Below, one piece after another: positions 20,176 through 31,282 of a DNA stretch of 32,064 nt. Under the pieces are notes generated by a model. That model was not told where the DNA came from and ran no database searches. It worked only from the letters and a program-made list of their open reading frames with translations. This DNA comes from Cupriavidus necator. GTDB taxonomy: Bacteria; Pseudomonadota; Gammaproteobacteria; Burkholderiales; Burkholderiaceae. Positions within the stretch are counted from its first letter, which is position 1. Every line of letters starts with the position of its first letter. Position numbers and translations under genes: made by a program. Location of the stretch: assembly GCA_022041995.1 (NCBI GenBank), contig CP074387.1, positions 1 to 32,064 of the forward strand, written 5' to 3'.

Positions 20176-20990
20176 TGTCGCCTGATGCGGTGCCGCGCGG
20201 GACGCTGGAGGAGGACCTGCGCGACGCGGCAGCCCGCGTGGCGCCCCCGCAGGGCATCGAGATGATCCTGTCCTTCGATCTCTATGCGGAACCATCCATT
20301 GCCGACGAGAGGCCTGGCGGCCCGATGAACCAGCCGTATCGCGGCGCAGCCGCGGATCAAGCACGCAGCTCCGACCTGGACACCGGGCAACCCTACGGGC
20401 CGCACGGTGCCACGCGGAGCGCGCCTGCCGTGACACACCCGGCCCCCGATCCTGGCCATGCTGTTCGCAGCAACTGGGGCCCCCGCCCCCCGCGCGCACC
20501 GGACGTGCTGAGCGGCCTGCACGACCCCCCTGGCGGGTGCCTCGCCGGCTCAGGTGCCCGTTCCCCCATCCTTGGGCGAATTCAATTCGGGGCCCCTGCT
20601 CATCAGTCTTGAACAGTTTCTGGCGCAATCAAACGCTGAGATGGGGATCGCCAGCGGGCTGCAGAATAATTGCCTGCTAGACACAGCTCTTCAGCTCAGC
20701 CGCAACCTAAGGCGAGAGCCTGCGATGGCAACGGAGCAGACGAGCGAACTCCAGGCGCAGGCGCAGTGGTTGCGGGGCGAGCTATTTCGTGGGGGCCTGG
20801 CCGATAGGGATGGCGACATCGACATGTACGAGGCCGGGTGGGGGCTCGCGCGCAGCCTTGGCATACGCATCCAGGCCATTGCGGTCAATGCGAGCGGGCA
20901 GCTCACAGTGCATCCGGTTGTTGGTCAGCAAGGCCGGCTTGTGCATATCCTTCATACACCCGGCCACTTTCAGCCATTGTGGCCGCGCCG

Positions 20991-22076
20991 CTAGTGCAAT
21001 GTTCCATTCTGTTTGGAACTTAAGCGGCGGTTGGCACGAATGACCTTCTGTAGGATGTCGCGAGCGCTCTTGGTCCAGATGAACGGCTTGGGGTTGGTGT
21101 TGTGGTGAGCGATGTACTCGTTGATGGCGTCGACCAGTTCCGGCACGCTGGTGAATACGCCGCGGCGAAGTCGCTCGGTTGTGATGTCACGAAAGAACCG
21201 CTCGACCATGTTCAGCCATGATGCGGAGGTGGGCGTGAAGTGCATGTTGAATCGCGGATGCTTGGCCAGCCAGTCCTGCACCGCAGGATGCTTGTGGGTG
21301 GCGTAGTTGTCTGCGATCAGATGCAGCGTTTTGTCCTTGGGCGTCTCGCGGTCGATCTTGCGCAGGAACTTCAGCCACTCGGTATGGCGGTGGCGCTGCT
21401 GGCACTGGGCGATGACCTGGCCATCGAGCACGTTGAGCGCGGCAAACAGCGTGGTCGTGCCGTTGCGCTTGTAGTCGTGCGTCATGGTGGCCGCACGCCC
21501 CTTCTTCAACGGCAAGCCGGGCTGCGTGCGATCCAGCGCCTGCACCTGGCTCTTCTCATCGCAGCACAGCACCAGCGCGTGCTCGGGTGGCGACATGTAG
21601 AGACCGACGATGTCTTCGAGCTTCTCGACGAACTTCGGATCGCGCGACACCTTGAAGCCGCGCACGATGTGCGGCTTCAACCCGTGGGCGTGCCAATGGC
21701 GCATGACGGTGCTGGCGCTCACGCCCAATTCGGCGGCCATCTTGCGCGTGCTCCAGTGCGTGGCCGCAACGGGCTTGGTTTGAGTGGTCAGCTCCACCAG
21801 CCGCGCCGTGTCCACCTTCACCGGCGGCGCACCGCGCGGCAAGTCGCGTTCGATACCGGCCAGCCCCGATTGCGCATACCGCTCACGCCAACGCGAGACC
21901 TGCACGCGTCCGACTCCCAACTGCTCGGCGATGTCCTTGTTCTGCATTCCGTTGGCGGCCAGCAGCACAATGCGCGCGCGCTGCGCCAGCCTCACGCTCG
22001 TGAGCTTCGACCGAACCAGCCTCGTCAAATTGGTTCGCTCCTCGTCGGTCAACATGATCTCGGGGGCAACTCGCAC
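20991..22076 (-). CDS. IS630-family transposase
   Basis: This 361-residue DDE transposase mobilises its own element into TA targets. Paired helix-turn-helix segments lie at residues ~28-67 (NKDIAEQLGVGRVQVSRW) and ~105-130 (TRKMAAELGVSASTVMRHW). Candidate catalytic residues are Asp173 (CCDEKSQ), Asp256 (LIADNYATHKHP) and Glu292 (SWLNMVERFF). The frame opens with GTG at 22076; ATG eight codons in (MLTDEERTN) is an alternative start. The stop TAG at 20991-20993 is completed by the TA duplication and the next flanking base, and overlaps the SKWP copy B stop on the other strand. No frameshift is seen. Confidence 0.93.
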   Translation of the reverse strand: MRVAPEIMLTDEERTNLTRLVRSKLTSVRLAQRARIVLLAANGMQNKDIAEQLGVGRVQVSRWRERYAQSGLAGIERDLPRGAPPVKVDTARLVELTTQTKPVAATHWSTRKMAAELGVSASTVMRHWHAHGLKPHIVRGFKVSRDPKFVEKLEDIVGLYMSPPEHALVLCCDEKSQVQALDRTQPGLPLKKGRAATMTHDYKRNGTTTLFAALNVLDGQVIAQCQQRHRHTEWLKFLRKIDRETPKDKTLHLIADNYATHKHPAVQDWLAKHPRFNMHFTPTSASWLNMVERFFRDITTERLRRGVFTSVPELVDAINEYIAHHNTNPKPFIWTKSARDILQKVIRANRRLSSKQNGTLH

Positions 22077-22158
22077 TCACTCTCTCCACGCTGTGTCGCA
22101 GTGTGGGCATTGGAGACGCCGAATTCATATAAGTTCAATCAAGAACAGAACGCTACAC
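20994..22158 (-). mobile_element. IS630-family insertion sequence between SKWP copies B and C
   Basis: The element is ~1,165 bp, bounded by TA dinucleotides (20992-20993 and 22159-22160) as expected for IS630. Imperfect terminal inverted repeats start GTGCAATGTTCC (left) and GTGTAGCGTTCT (right, read inward). It has one transposase on the minus strand. Both flanks are the same SKWP position in opposite orientation, so removing the element would leave a palindrome centred on TA. Confidence 0.85.
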
Positions 22159-25100
22159 TAGCGGCGCGGCCACAATGGCTGAAAGTGGCCGGGTGTATGA
22201 AGGATATGCACAAGCCGGCCTTGCTGACCAACAACCGGATGCACTGTGAGCTGCCCGCTCGCATTGACCGCAATGGCCTGGATGCGTATGCCAAGGCTGC
22301 GCGCGAGCCCCCACCCGGCCTCGTACATGTCGATGTCGCCATCCCTATCGGCCAGGCCCCTACGAAATAGCTCGCCCCGCAACCACTGCGCCTGCGCCTG
22401 GAGTTCGCTCGTCTGCTCCGTTGCCATCGCAGGCTCTCGCCTTAGGTTGCGGCTGAGCTGAAGAGCTGTGTCTAGCAGGCAATTATTCTGCAGCCCGCTG
22501 GCGATCCCCATCTCAGCGTTTGATTGCGCCAGAAACTGTTCAAGACTGATGAGCAGGGGCCCCGAATTGAATTCGCCCAAGGATGGGGGAACGGGCACCT
22601 GAGCCGGCGAGGCACCCGCCAGGGGGGTCGTGCAGGCCGCTCAGCACGTCCGGTGCGCGCGGGGGGGCGGGCCCCAGTTGCTGCGAACAGCATGGCCAGG
22701 ATCGGGGGCCGGGTGTGTCACGGCAGGCGCGCTCCGCGTGGCACCGTGCGGCCCGTAGGGTTGCCCGGTGTCCAGGTCGGAGCTGCGTGCTTGATCCGCG
22801 GCTGCGCCGCGATACGGCTGGTTCATCGGGCCGCCAGGCCTCTCGTCGGCAATGGATGGTTCCGCATAGAGATCGAAGGACAGGATCATCTCGATGCCCT
22901 GCGGGGGCGCCACGCGGGCTGCCGCGTCGCGCAGGTCCTGCTCCAGCGTCCCGCGCGGCACCGCATCAGGCGACAGTTGGCGCAGCCTTTCGTAGGTCCG
23001 GTGACCCTTCTCCTTGGCCTTCAGGCTATCACGGGTGTGGAACTGGATTTCCCAGTCGGCGTCTTCGCCCTCAACGCGGGTGCGCACGTTCACATTCAGG
23101 CCAGCATAGCCGGTGCCCTCCCGGGTAAAGCTGTTGTTCACGCGCATGACCGTCATGCCGGCCCTTTGCAGACTGGTCAGGATCCTCCGGGCGTCCATGG
23201 CAAATCTCTCTGCACCGAGGATCACCTCATAGCGCAGACCATCGCGTACCCGCCTGGCGGCCTCCTGCGGTGTTTGCAGGCCCTGCTCGCGCTGTATCCG
23301 GGCAAGCTTCTCTTCAATGCTTTTCTTCTTCTTAAAGATAAACCTGCGCCAGCCGCCACCGTCCATGTCCGCGCGCAACTTCGCGCCGTGGTGCTCCAGC
23401 GCCTGCTGCAGCACAGGCCAGACCGCACCCTCGAGACGTTCAGCCTGGCTTCTGATCTGCTGGGCCAGTTGCGCAAGGGGGGCAGGCACGCGCGGCGTGG
23501 CTGACGCCTGGGGCCGCGGCTGCACCTTCAATACCGTTTCCGGCTCCCAGTCCACGATATCTTCCACCCCCGCAGGAACGGGTAATGCACGGAAGGCCTC
23601 GCGCGCTGGCCCGAGCAACTTCCAGATCTCGTCGCCGGAGGCGCCATCGAATCCACGTCGTTGCGCCTGCTTGTACAGGTCGTGGTACTTCTCCTTGCAT
23701 CTGAACGTTTGCTCTGTATGAAACTGGATTTCCCATGCGATGCCGTTTGGCTCCTTCAGCGTGACGCTCACCGCCTGGAAAGGGCTGCGGCCCCGCAGGA
23801 AGTGATTCGTGCGCCGGATCAGTGTATGCGCCTTCGCGAGCTGCGCCATGATCTGGCGATAGTCCCCCATAAACGTATCCGCGGGCAGCACCACACTGTA
23901 GCGCAGCGCATCGTTGACCAGCGCGCTGGCCTGGGCCAGGGTCCGGGGCGGCACTCCACCAATCAGCCGGGCCAGCTTGTCCTGCAGCGAGCGCGGCGAC
24001 TTCAGCCTGTTCTTCTGTTCGCCCGCCAGACCCGCCCGCGCGTGTCCGGGCTCACTGCACCCGTTCACGATGTCCTGCAGCCTCATCGTGATCCCCGGCT
24101 CGGCCAAACGGGCCCGTTCATTGAGCGCCAGCGCCTCTTGCTCAAGCGCCTCCCGGGAAACCTCCTGCGCCCGTTCGGCCGGCGTAGCCGGTACGCTGAG
24201 CAGCTCCGCCTGCTGCAGCGCCCGGACGGCGTCCTGCATGACACCCGCTGCCATCGTTGGCATCTGCCGCAGCGCAGCGTCTGCCCACTGTGGATCGAAG
24301 CGCCCGTGCCGTATTTCCGCCAACGTCGGCTTGCTGTACGGTACCCGACGCAGACGGTCGGGATACCGGCGTTCAGCCATTTCGCAACTCTCGATCACGC
24401 TTGTAAAGAGATCGGTGCCCGTGTCCGACTTCAGCGCGTCGGTGCCCACCTTTATGGCTATCGTAAACAGGTTGCGCATGGACAGCTCCGGCTCGCCCGG
24501 CACCAGCCCCGGCTGCCCCTCGGGGAACGCCGTACGCGACAGACGGCACACCGGGTAGTTGTCCAGCACCGCGTGCACACGCCCGGCCGTGTCGTCTGCC
24601 TGCTCATAGGCGCTCGCAAGTGCGGGGAACCCCTGCGCCAGCGCGGACGGAAGCTGCGGTGCCTGGACGCTGTCCCTGCCCAGCTGCATACACAGCTCAT
24701 ACAGCAGTTTCGCCGCCTCGCACGCTTGCGGCTCATGGGCTCGGTCAATCGCCTCATGCGCCTGCACCTGCAACTGCTGCAGCGCTGGTGCATCCTTGTC
24801 CCCCTGCAGCCGCCTGCGCAGTCCGTTGCGCAAATCACGCGCCACGCCGTCGTAGGTGCCGAACATCATGTTTCGCGCCATGGCCTCGCGCAGCTCATCG
24901 GGCTGCGCGAGAAAGCGCATGGCGAGCGTGGCGGCTTTACCCAGCAACGCGCCCCCCCGCTGCTCGGCCATAATTTCGCGCGCCCGTCCCGCCTGGTAGC
25001 GGCCCCGTTCATCGATGGCCGGATGCGCAGTCTTGGGCGGCTTGAACGAGCGCTCCTCGCCCCGTCGCGCCTGGCGCGACTGCATGACGCGACCGATGTG

Positions 25101-28100
25101 GCCCACGAGAGCCGGATAGCCCGCATAGACGAACGCATCGTCCCCGTCCGTGTCCATGCTCCGCTTGCGCAGCTCCGCAATCGGGATTGCCCCAAGCCGC
25201 CCAGGCAGCAGCACGTCCTTGACCCGCAGGCTGCCCGTGCTGAACATCTGCTGCGGCAGCGTGTCGCGCTCGCGCCGGCTCTTCCAGCGCGACAGCGTCT
25301 TCAGGTCCTCCCGCGAACAGGCCAGATGCAGCCCCTGGTGGTCCGGATCCGGCGACCAGTAGCCCGGCGGCGGGATGATCAGCATGCCCTTGCTGTGCAA
25401 CATGTCGGCGCCCGTGCCCGAATCCTCATCGAATCCCGTATAGCTGTACTGGATGGCGAAGCACTGGTCCAGAAACTGGGCCGTCACGTCCTCCTGATCG
25501 GGCGTAACGACCTGCGCGGCCGCAATGGGCAACAGGTTCTCCTTATCGTACGGCGGTTTGCCCACCAGCACATCGCCCTGCAACTGCGCAAAGCCCGGCA
25601 GCGGAATCGTCGGCAGATACAGCCTGTCGTCAGCCGAGGGGACCGCGCGGATGCGCCGCCCCTGGTAGCCGCCGCTGACGGCCAGTTGGTACAGCGTCAG
25701 GCAGTCCACCGCCTGCGATGCGTGCCGGTCCACCCCGTTCAGCCTGCGCTGCATCACCTCGCGCGCTTCGTCAAGCGCCGCCTCATCCCGCGGGAAATGC
25801 ATCAGGGCCTGCGGTGGCAGCGTGTTAAATCCCGGCTGCTGCCCATCCACCAGCTTTTGCTGTGCCTCGTCGCCCCGTGCCTCCCTGACTGCCTCCCATG
25901 CCTCGATATGTTCGCGCACCACCGGAATGCGCATCGCCACGTCCCATCTCAGAAACCCGCAGCCGTCATTTGGACAGAGCGCGATGCGCTCGTGGTGTGG
26001 CCCTTGAAGCCTGAAGGGGTGCTGCGGCCCGGCCACGTCCTCAAACCAGCCCAGCCGCAACGTGCCCTCCACCACATGGTCAGGTGGCACCATCTCCATG
26101 AGCGCGCGTTGCATGCGCGACCAGTCCTCGCGCTGCGGCGCCAGCTTCTGCGCCAGTTCCATGAAGGCGCTGCCTGGGGCACTGTCGGCATACCGCACTG
26201 CCGGCAGCACCGAAGCAGACGCGCTGCGGCCGGCGGCGATGTCCCGGGCTGACTTCCGCCGCCCCCGTGTCAGGCGGCTGCCGCCAAACATGTCGAAGCG
26301 CCAAGGCTCGTCTTTGTACTGGAACGTGCGCGCGAGCATGAAGGCGCTTAACTCCCCAGGCAGCCGCACCTCGACCAGCGGCTGACCGGTCAGGCGTGAA
26401 TAAAACGAATACGCAGGCTCCGCCCCGTCGGACGACGCGGCGGGCTCCAGCTCCCGTCCCCGCAAGTCGACCGTGACATGCGTGGTGTCGCCCCCACTCG
26501 GTTCGGGTGGTACGACGTTTCCCACCGCTGTGCGCAGGCTCTCGTGGCGCGCTGCCAGATCGAACCGGCGAGGAGGGTAACGCGTCGTGAGGGCCTCCAG
26601 ATGCGCCGCGCTGGCCAGCCGCAGATCCAGCGCGTCCAGGATCGCATCATCCGCCTCGATCTGCGCAATCAAGTTCCAGCTCTTTTCCTGCAGATCCGTC
26701 TCGATGAGCGGGCGCGTCCTGTCCAGCGTCTGTCGCACCCACTGCTTCAGAGTCTCCTGGTGCGTCTTCACCGACTCGCGTTCGCCGCTGATGTAGCGCG
26801 GCTTCCACTGGTGGGCCACCACGCTGTATGCCTTGAGCACCTGATACAGTGACAGGGCCGGACAGCGCGTACCGCATGCTTCGTCGCCCTCCTTCAGGCG
26901 CAGCCCGGCACGAGCGCCTGCCCCGCCCGGGGCTTGGCGCAGATACGCGTCGATCTTGTGTTCTACGACTGGCTTCAGCGCGTCGAACGTCTGCAGGGCG
27001 CGCACCCGGTGGCGCGGCAACTGCGGGCTGCGCGCCAGCGGCAGCAGCCCCATGCACAGGGTGCCCACACTCTCCAGCGGTTCTTCGCGCAGCCGTCCTT
27101 CTTGACACAGCGTCATGACACGCTCCAGCGCCGGCGTTGCGAGCAGCCGCAGCGCGTCGTGCATCCGCAGCTGGGCGAAAGCCTTGAGCAGCATACCCAC
27201 GTGGCGGCCCTCGGCGCTGTCGAAGCGTTCCGGGTACAGCTCCAGGTGCACCGCTACCCCCATCAGTACATCGCGTGCGAGAACGGCGTTCCCGTCTTCG
27301 TCCCGGCCGAGCCGCGCCAGCGCGTTGGCAATCTGGCCGGTCTGGCTGAATTCGAACGCGCTCCACTCGAGCGGAGCCCAGCCCAGGCGTGCCGCCAGAC
27401 ACCACGCCGCTTCATGCAGGCCGCTTTCTTGCGGCCATCGGGACAGTGCGTGGAGGGTGCTGGCCACGGCCTGCGCGTCCATCGACTGGCGCAGCCGCGC
27501 ATCGCCCTCAGCCTCCGAGGTCAGACGATCGGCAAGCGCCAGCGCCGCGGCGCTGGCCTCGTCCGCGTCCGGCCACTTCGAGAGCGCGTTCAGGGCGTTG
27601 GCCACATGTTTCGCCTCCATCGACTGGCACAGCTGGGGTTCCGAGCTAACGCGCTCGGCCAGCCGCAGCGCGGCGTCGCGGGCCTCGTCTTCGCCCGGCC
27701 ACTTCGAGAGCGCATTGAGCGCGTTGGCCACGGCCCGCGCCTCCATCGACTGGCACAGCTGGGGTTCCGAGCTAACGCGCTCGGCCAGCCGTAGCGCGGC
27801 GTCGCGGGCCTTGGCCTGGTCCGGCCACTTCGAGAGCGCATTGAGCGCGGTGGCCACCTCCCGCGCCTCCATCGACTCGCGCAGCCGCGCATCGCCCTCA
27901 GCCTCCGAGGTCAGACGATCGGCAAGCGCCAGCGCCGCGGCGCTGGCCTCGTCCGCGTCCGGCCACTTCGAGAGCGCGTTCAGGGCGTTGGCCACATGTT
28001 TCGCCTCCATCGACTGGCACAGCTGGGTTCCGAGCTAACGCGCTCGGCCAGCCGCAGCGCGGCGTCGCGGGCCTCGTCTTCGCCCGGCCACTTCGAGAGC

Positions 28101-30029
28101 GCATTGAGCGCGTGGCCACCTCCCGCGCCTCCATCGACTGGCACAGCTGGGGTTCCGAGCTAACGCGCCCGGCCAGCCGCAGCGCGGCGTCGCGGGCCTT
28201 GGCTGGTCCGGCCACTTCGAAAGCGCATTGAGCGCGTTGGTCACCTCCCGCGCATCCATCGACTCGCGCAGCCGCGCATCGCCCTCAGCCTCCGAGGTCA
28301 GACGATCGGCCAGCGCCAGCGCCGCGGCGCTGGCCTCGTCCGCGTCCGGCCACTTCGAAAACGCGTTCAGGGCGTTGGCCACTGCCTGCGCCTCCATCGA
28401 CTGGCACAGCTGAGGTTCCGAGCTAACGCGCTCGGCCAGCCGCAGCGCGGCGTCGCGGGCCTCGTCTTCGCCCGGCCACTTCGAAAGCGCATTGAGCGCG
28501 TTGGTCACCTCCCGCGCCTCCATCGACTGGCACAGCTGGGGTTCCGATGTGAGGCGCCGGGCCAGGCACCGTACCGCCTCGCTGGCCCGATGCGACGCCG
28601 GCCACTTTGAGAATGCATTGAGCGCGTTGGCAACATGCTGCCCGTCCATCCGCTGGCGCAGCTTTGCGTCCGATGTCACGCGTTCGGCCAGCCGCAGCGC
28701 CGCCTGACGCGCATCGGCTTCGTCAGGCCACTTCGAGAGAGCGTTGACCGTGATGGCCACCCCCAGCGCATTCATCGACTCGCGCAGCGGCGCGTCTGCC
28801 GCAACGCGCCTGGCCAGCTCCAGTGCGTTCTCCCTGACCCTGCCATCGTCCGACCACTTGCTCAGGGCATTGAGCAGATTTGACATATCCTGTGCGTTCA
28901 GCCCCGGGATCAGACCATGCGATCGAAGATGCCTGACAAGACCGGACACCGCATCGCAGCACGCCGGGCGCTCCGGCGCCTTGGACAGCGCATTGCACAG
29001 CATGGCGGCTTGCCGTCCGTTCAGCCTGTGCAGCGCGCCCGGCCTCAGCAGTTCGGTCGCGATGCTTCGCAGCGCTAGCCGGCAGATCTCGCTGTCGGCA
29101 TGCTTGCTAAGCTTGTTGGCGAAATGCACGTAGCTTGCAGCCGGCGCGCCCCGGCACCAGTCGGTGTCCACAAGATAGTGCGCCGCCAGTTCAACCGCCT
29201 CGCGAACGTCGTTGGCCCGCGCAGGCGGTATGTTCCTGACCTTGTTCCTGACCTGCAGTTTCTGCAAATACAAGTTCAGGAAGTGCAGGTTGTCGCCGGC
29301 ATAGTCTGGGCGCAGAAAGACCAGTGCCTGCCCGTAGCCGTTGCGCTGTGCCAGCACGTTCTCCCTTGCCATCCGGATGGCAAGTTCAGGGAAATCGGCA
29401 TCCTTCGCGTTGCCGGAAAGCACTTGCTGCTGCGCATACCGTTGGTTCCTGAGCTGCCGGCCGAACTCGTGTTCAGGATACGTCAGGACTCTCCCCAGAT
29501 TCCGGCTGCGGCGCTGTGGTTCGCTCGGCTCGATGCGCATCCTCGAGTGGTGCCTTTCATCCAGCGCTTCAATCGCATCGCGGGCCGGTCGCTTGCGCGA
29601 TGGCGCCGCCGCGGCGATCTGATACCTCTCCATCCCGCTTGCAGCAAGGGTTGACCGCAGCTGCTGGTCCGGCAGGTTGCGCGTGCTGGGCGGCCACGAC
29701 GACTGGGCCCTGCGGGGTGCATCGTCCGCTGCTCGGTCTGACACAGGCCTCCCGCTACTCGGCAAAGCGCGCAACGGATGTCCGGCAGTATCCTCGTCCC
29801 CCTGTGGCCGTGAAGCGAATGCCCTTTGCCGTTGAGGTCCGGAATAAGGCTGCATCCTGCGCTGCTGGCGACGCGCTGCCAGGTCTTCCCGCCGCGGCAA
29901 CGTGTCAAGGACCGTGTCTGTCCTCCGGGACGCAGGTTCGGGCCGCGAAGTCGGGGACTGTCCGGGTGCAGCCTCGTCAATCTTCTGATCGCCACCAGCG
30001 TCCGGACTCGCCGGGCTGCCAATTCTCAT
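22158..30029 (-). pseudogene. ripS: SKWP-family type III effector, copy C (nearly open; 3' end set by IS630)
   Basis: This is the best preserved copy, with the same composite architecture as B (~2,620 residues). From ATG 30029 the frame is open to about 28203, where three single-base losses fall within ~180 bases (near 28203, 28112 and 28025). Together they restore the frame, but a stop at 28035 lies between the second and third. From 28010 the frame then stays open to 22641 (1,789 codons), including the 26920 region where A and B are broken. It is lost in the GGGGCCC-CCCCCCC run near 22670, and the conserved last ~146 residues (PVPPSLGEFNSGPLL...) follow in another frame to the TAG at 22158-22160. 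RdRP-like DTDGD lies at ~25143-25155, RelA-like module 1 at ~23655-24015 and module 2 at ~22980-23345. Confidence 0.88.
27425..28880 (-). repeat. SKWP repeat block of copy C
   Basis: Ten SKWP units if the three single-base losses are repaired, after an SKWS unit and before SRWP. This copy uses GEDEARDAALRL-type units that are absent from A and B, showing independent unit turnover or conversion. Confidence 0.92.
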
Positions 30030-30198
30030 AGCTATGCCCCTTCTCCAGTAGTTACCTCGCAGGCCGTTGTAATAGCTTCCGCCGTTGTCATCGGATCGGG
30101 CGGGTAGACCGTTGAAACAAGAGGCCTATGTCGGGATAGTGGAATTAGGACGAGTAAGCTCCTGCTCAACAGCCATTACGGGGGGACAAGCCGGACTT

Positions 30199-30252
30199 TG
30201 GCATCTTGCCAGCGTCATACTGAGGGCGTCGCGACGACGCTGCAAGATGCCA
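30199..30252. repeat. Inverted repeat (54-base hairpin), copy C
   Basis: Same hairpin as 7828-7881. The copy C spacer deletion ends at its outer edge. Confidence 0.75.
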
Positions 30253-30333
30253 TCGGTGGACGTCGTTTTGGCACGCAGGCAAGAAGGCGTCCTGATTCTC
30301 GATAACCTGAGAGTGAATCACAGCAAGCCGTCA
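30247..30333 (+). pseudogene. Probable IS630-type transposase relic, copy C
   Basis: Same peptide remnant as in A and B, on the plus strand. Confidence 0.4.
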
Positions 30334-30554
30334 CCTCGCGTGCACCGGCTCGCACCGAACTGCAACTTCAAGGCTTTGTCGTGGGTCTGCACAGTGTTCA
30401 GAGACAGCCGAGCGTATTCGATGTTACTTTCAGCATCATTCGGTGAAAAATTCGACCGCTTTACCAGTGCCTCGACGGCGCTGTACAGGCACTTCTCTTG
30501 TCGTGTTATGTTGCAACAACTCAGCAAGGCGTGCGCTTGCTCTGCCGTGCCCGG
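30318..30554 (-). pseudogene. Out-of-frame 3' continuation of ART-like effector, copy C
   Basis: Same frame relation as at 12496-12732: one missing base separates it from the ART-like gene. Confidence 0.5.
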
Positions 30555-31027
30555 GGTCTGGCAGGGTCGCCAGTATAGGGGTCTTCCTCCAAATGAAAGT
30601 TGTTCCCAACGCCGATCGTTCGCACCACCGCCGGCTGGTCAGCGTCGGCAAACATGGCAAACTCCTTCGCCATCTCTCGATCAGATGACAAGTAGTGGTG
30701 TTCGCCCGAAGCAGTCACACCAGAGCTACTGAAATTCATCAGGAAATTTGCGCTTCCGCCATCTGTGGCTCCACTCCCTTTACGCTCGTTCACGAAGCCA
30801 TTTCTGCGAAGAGATGACACGTGTTCGCGCTTGGTTCCATGCCAAAGAACGCTCTCCTGATAGACCCGTTTGGCAAATGGCACCAGACCATTCAAGGTCT
30901 CATTTGAATATGGTGATCGCGAAGATCCAGGCTTAGCTCTTTTCGCCTCAACGTCCGACTCATACCCATCGGAACCATAGTCGCTTGAAGCTCGCGCTCC
31001 ACCACGCTTAGAAATGCAGCCGCCCAT
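30521..31027 (-). CDS. Small type III effector with N-myristoylation motif and ART-like signature, copy C
   Basis: This 168-residue product is identical to copies A and B: MGGCIS N-terminus, LWHGT (His63), HYLSS (Tyr112). Its PIP box lies at 31098-31121, 70 bases upstream. It reads toward SKWP copy C. Confidence 0.75.
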   Translation of the reverse strand: MGGCISKRGGARASSDYGSDGYESDVEAKRAKPGSSRSPYSNETLNGLVPFAKRVYQESVLWHGTKREHVSSLRRNGFVNERKGSGATDGGSANFLMNFSSSGVTASGEHHYLSSDREMAKEFAMFADADQPAVVRTIGVGNNFHLEEDPYTGDPARPRARQSKRTPC

Positions 31028-31097
31028 GACAATGGAATACCGGTAGTGAATTTCCTCGACTGTACGGACCTACAGCGTCAACGTCGCTCGATCACCG

Positions 31098-31121
31098 CGA
31101 AAAAATGTGCGCTGACGCGAA
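31098..31121 (-). promoter_or_regulatory. hrpII/PIP box of ART-like effector, copy C
   Basis: TTCGC-N15-TTCGC on the minus strand. It differs from copy A by one base inside the spacer (31115), which leaves the two half-sites untouched. Confidence 0.85.
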
Positions 31122-31282
31122 ACGGATCAATGCCGTTTCATGCGGGAATGCGACGGTTCGGGAGCTAAAGTCGAAAGTGGTGTACGGGCGGGGAATTTGA
31201 GGCGCGGAGTAGAGGGCGGTGGAGCTTTCCGCTGAGAATCTGATTGTCGAGATCGGAAACCAGCACACAAGAAAACTCCACC

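Larger units (their letters stand above)
11890..20991 (+). repeat. Effector cassette copy B (~9 kb, inverted relative to A and C)
   Basis: The full cassette: PIP box, ART-like effector, spacer, SKWP gene. It is the inverted partner of A (head to head, ~3 kb apart) and of C (tail to tail, separated only by IS630). Its right boundary is the IS630 target site. Confidence 0.93.
13110..20994 (+). pseudogene. ripS: SKWP-family type III effector, copy B (four frame breaks; 3' end set by IS630)
   Basis: The start is ATG 13110, 7 bases after GGAGAAGGGG. The composite product is ~2,628 residues, near the size of the largest RipS/XopAD proteins. It has a disordered N-terminus (1-~150), a helical region (~150-380), SKWP repeats (~385-875), a region of unknown fold (~875-1480), RdRP-like motifs (~1500-1880), two RelA/SpoT-like modules (~2010-2130 and ~2233-2355) and a tail. 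Single-base breaks occur near 13337 (G4 where A has G5), 14375 (G4 versus G5), 16222 (altered CCC-GGGGGGGG run) and 20530 (C6 run). Between them the frame is open for long distances, including 15747-20612. All lie in G/C homopolymers, so sequencing error, homopolymer phase variation and true decay are all possible. The TAG stop at 20992-20994 uses the IS630 target TA, so the original C-terminus was probably longer. Confidence 0.88.
30030..30520. other. Spacer between ART-like effector and SKWP gene, copy C
   Basis: Shorter than in A and B (~490 versus ~580 bases) through loss of the block that in A runs from about 7735 to 7827. The hairpin, IS630-type relic (30247-30333) and SKWP ribosome binding site are kept. 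No intact gene and no PIP box were found. Confidence 0.6.
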
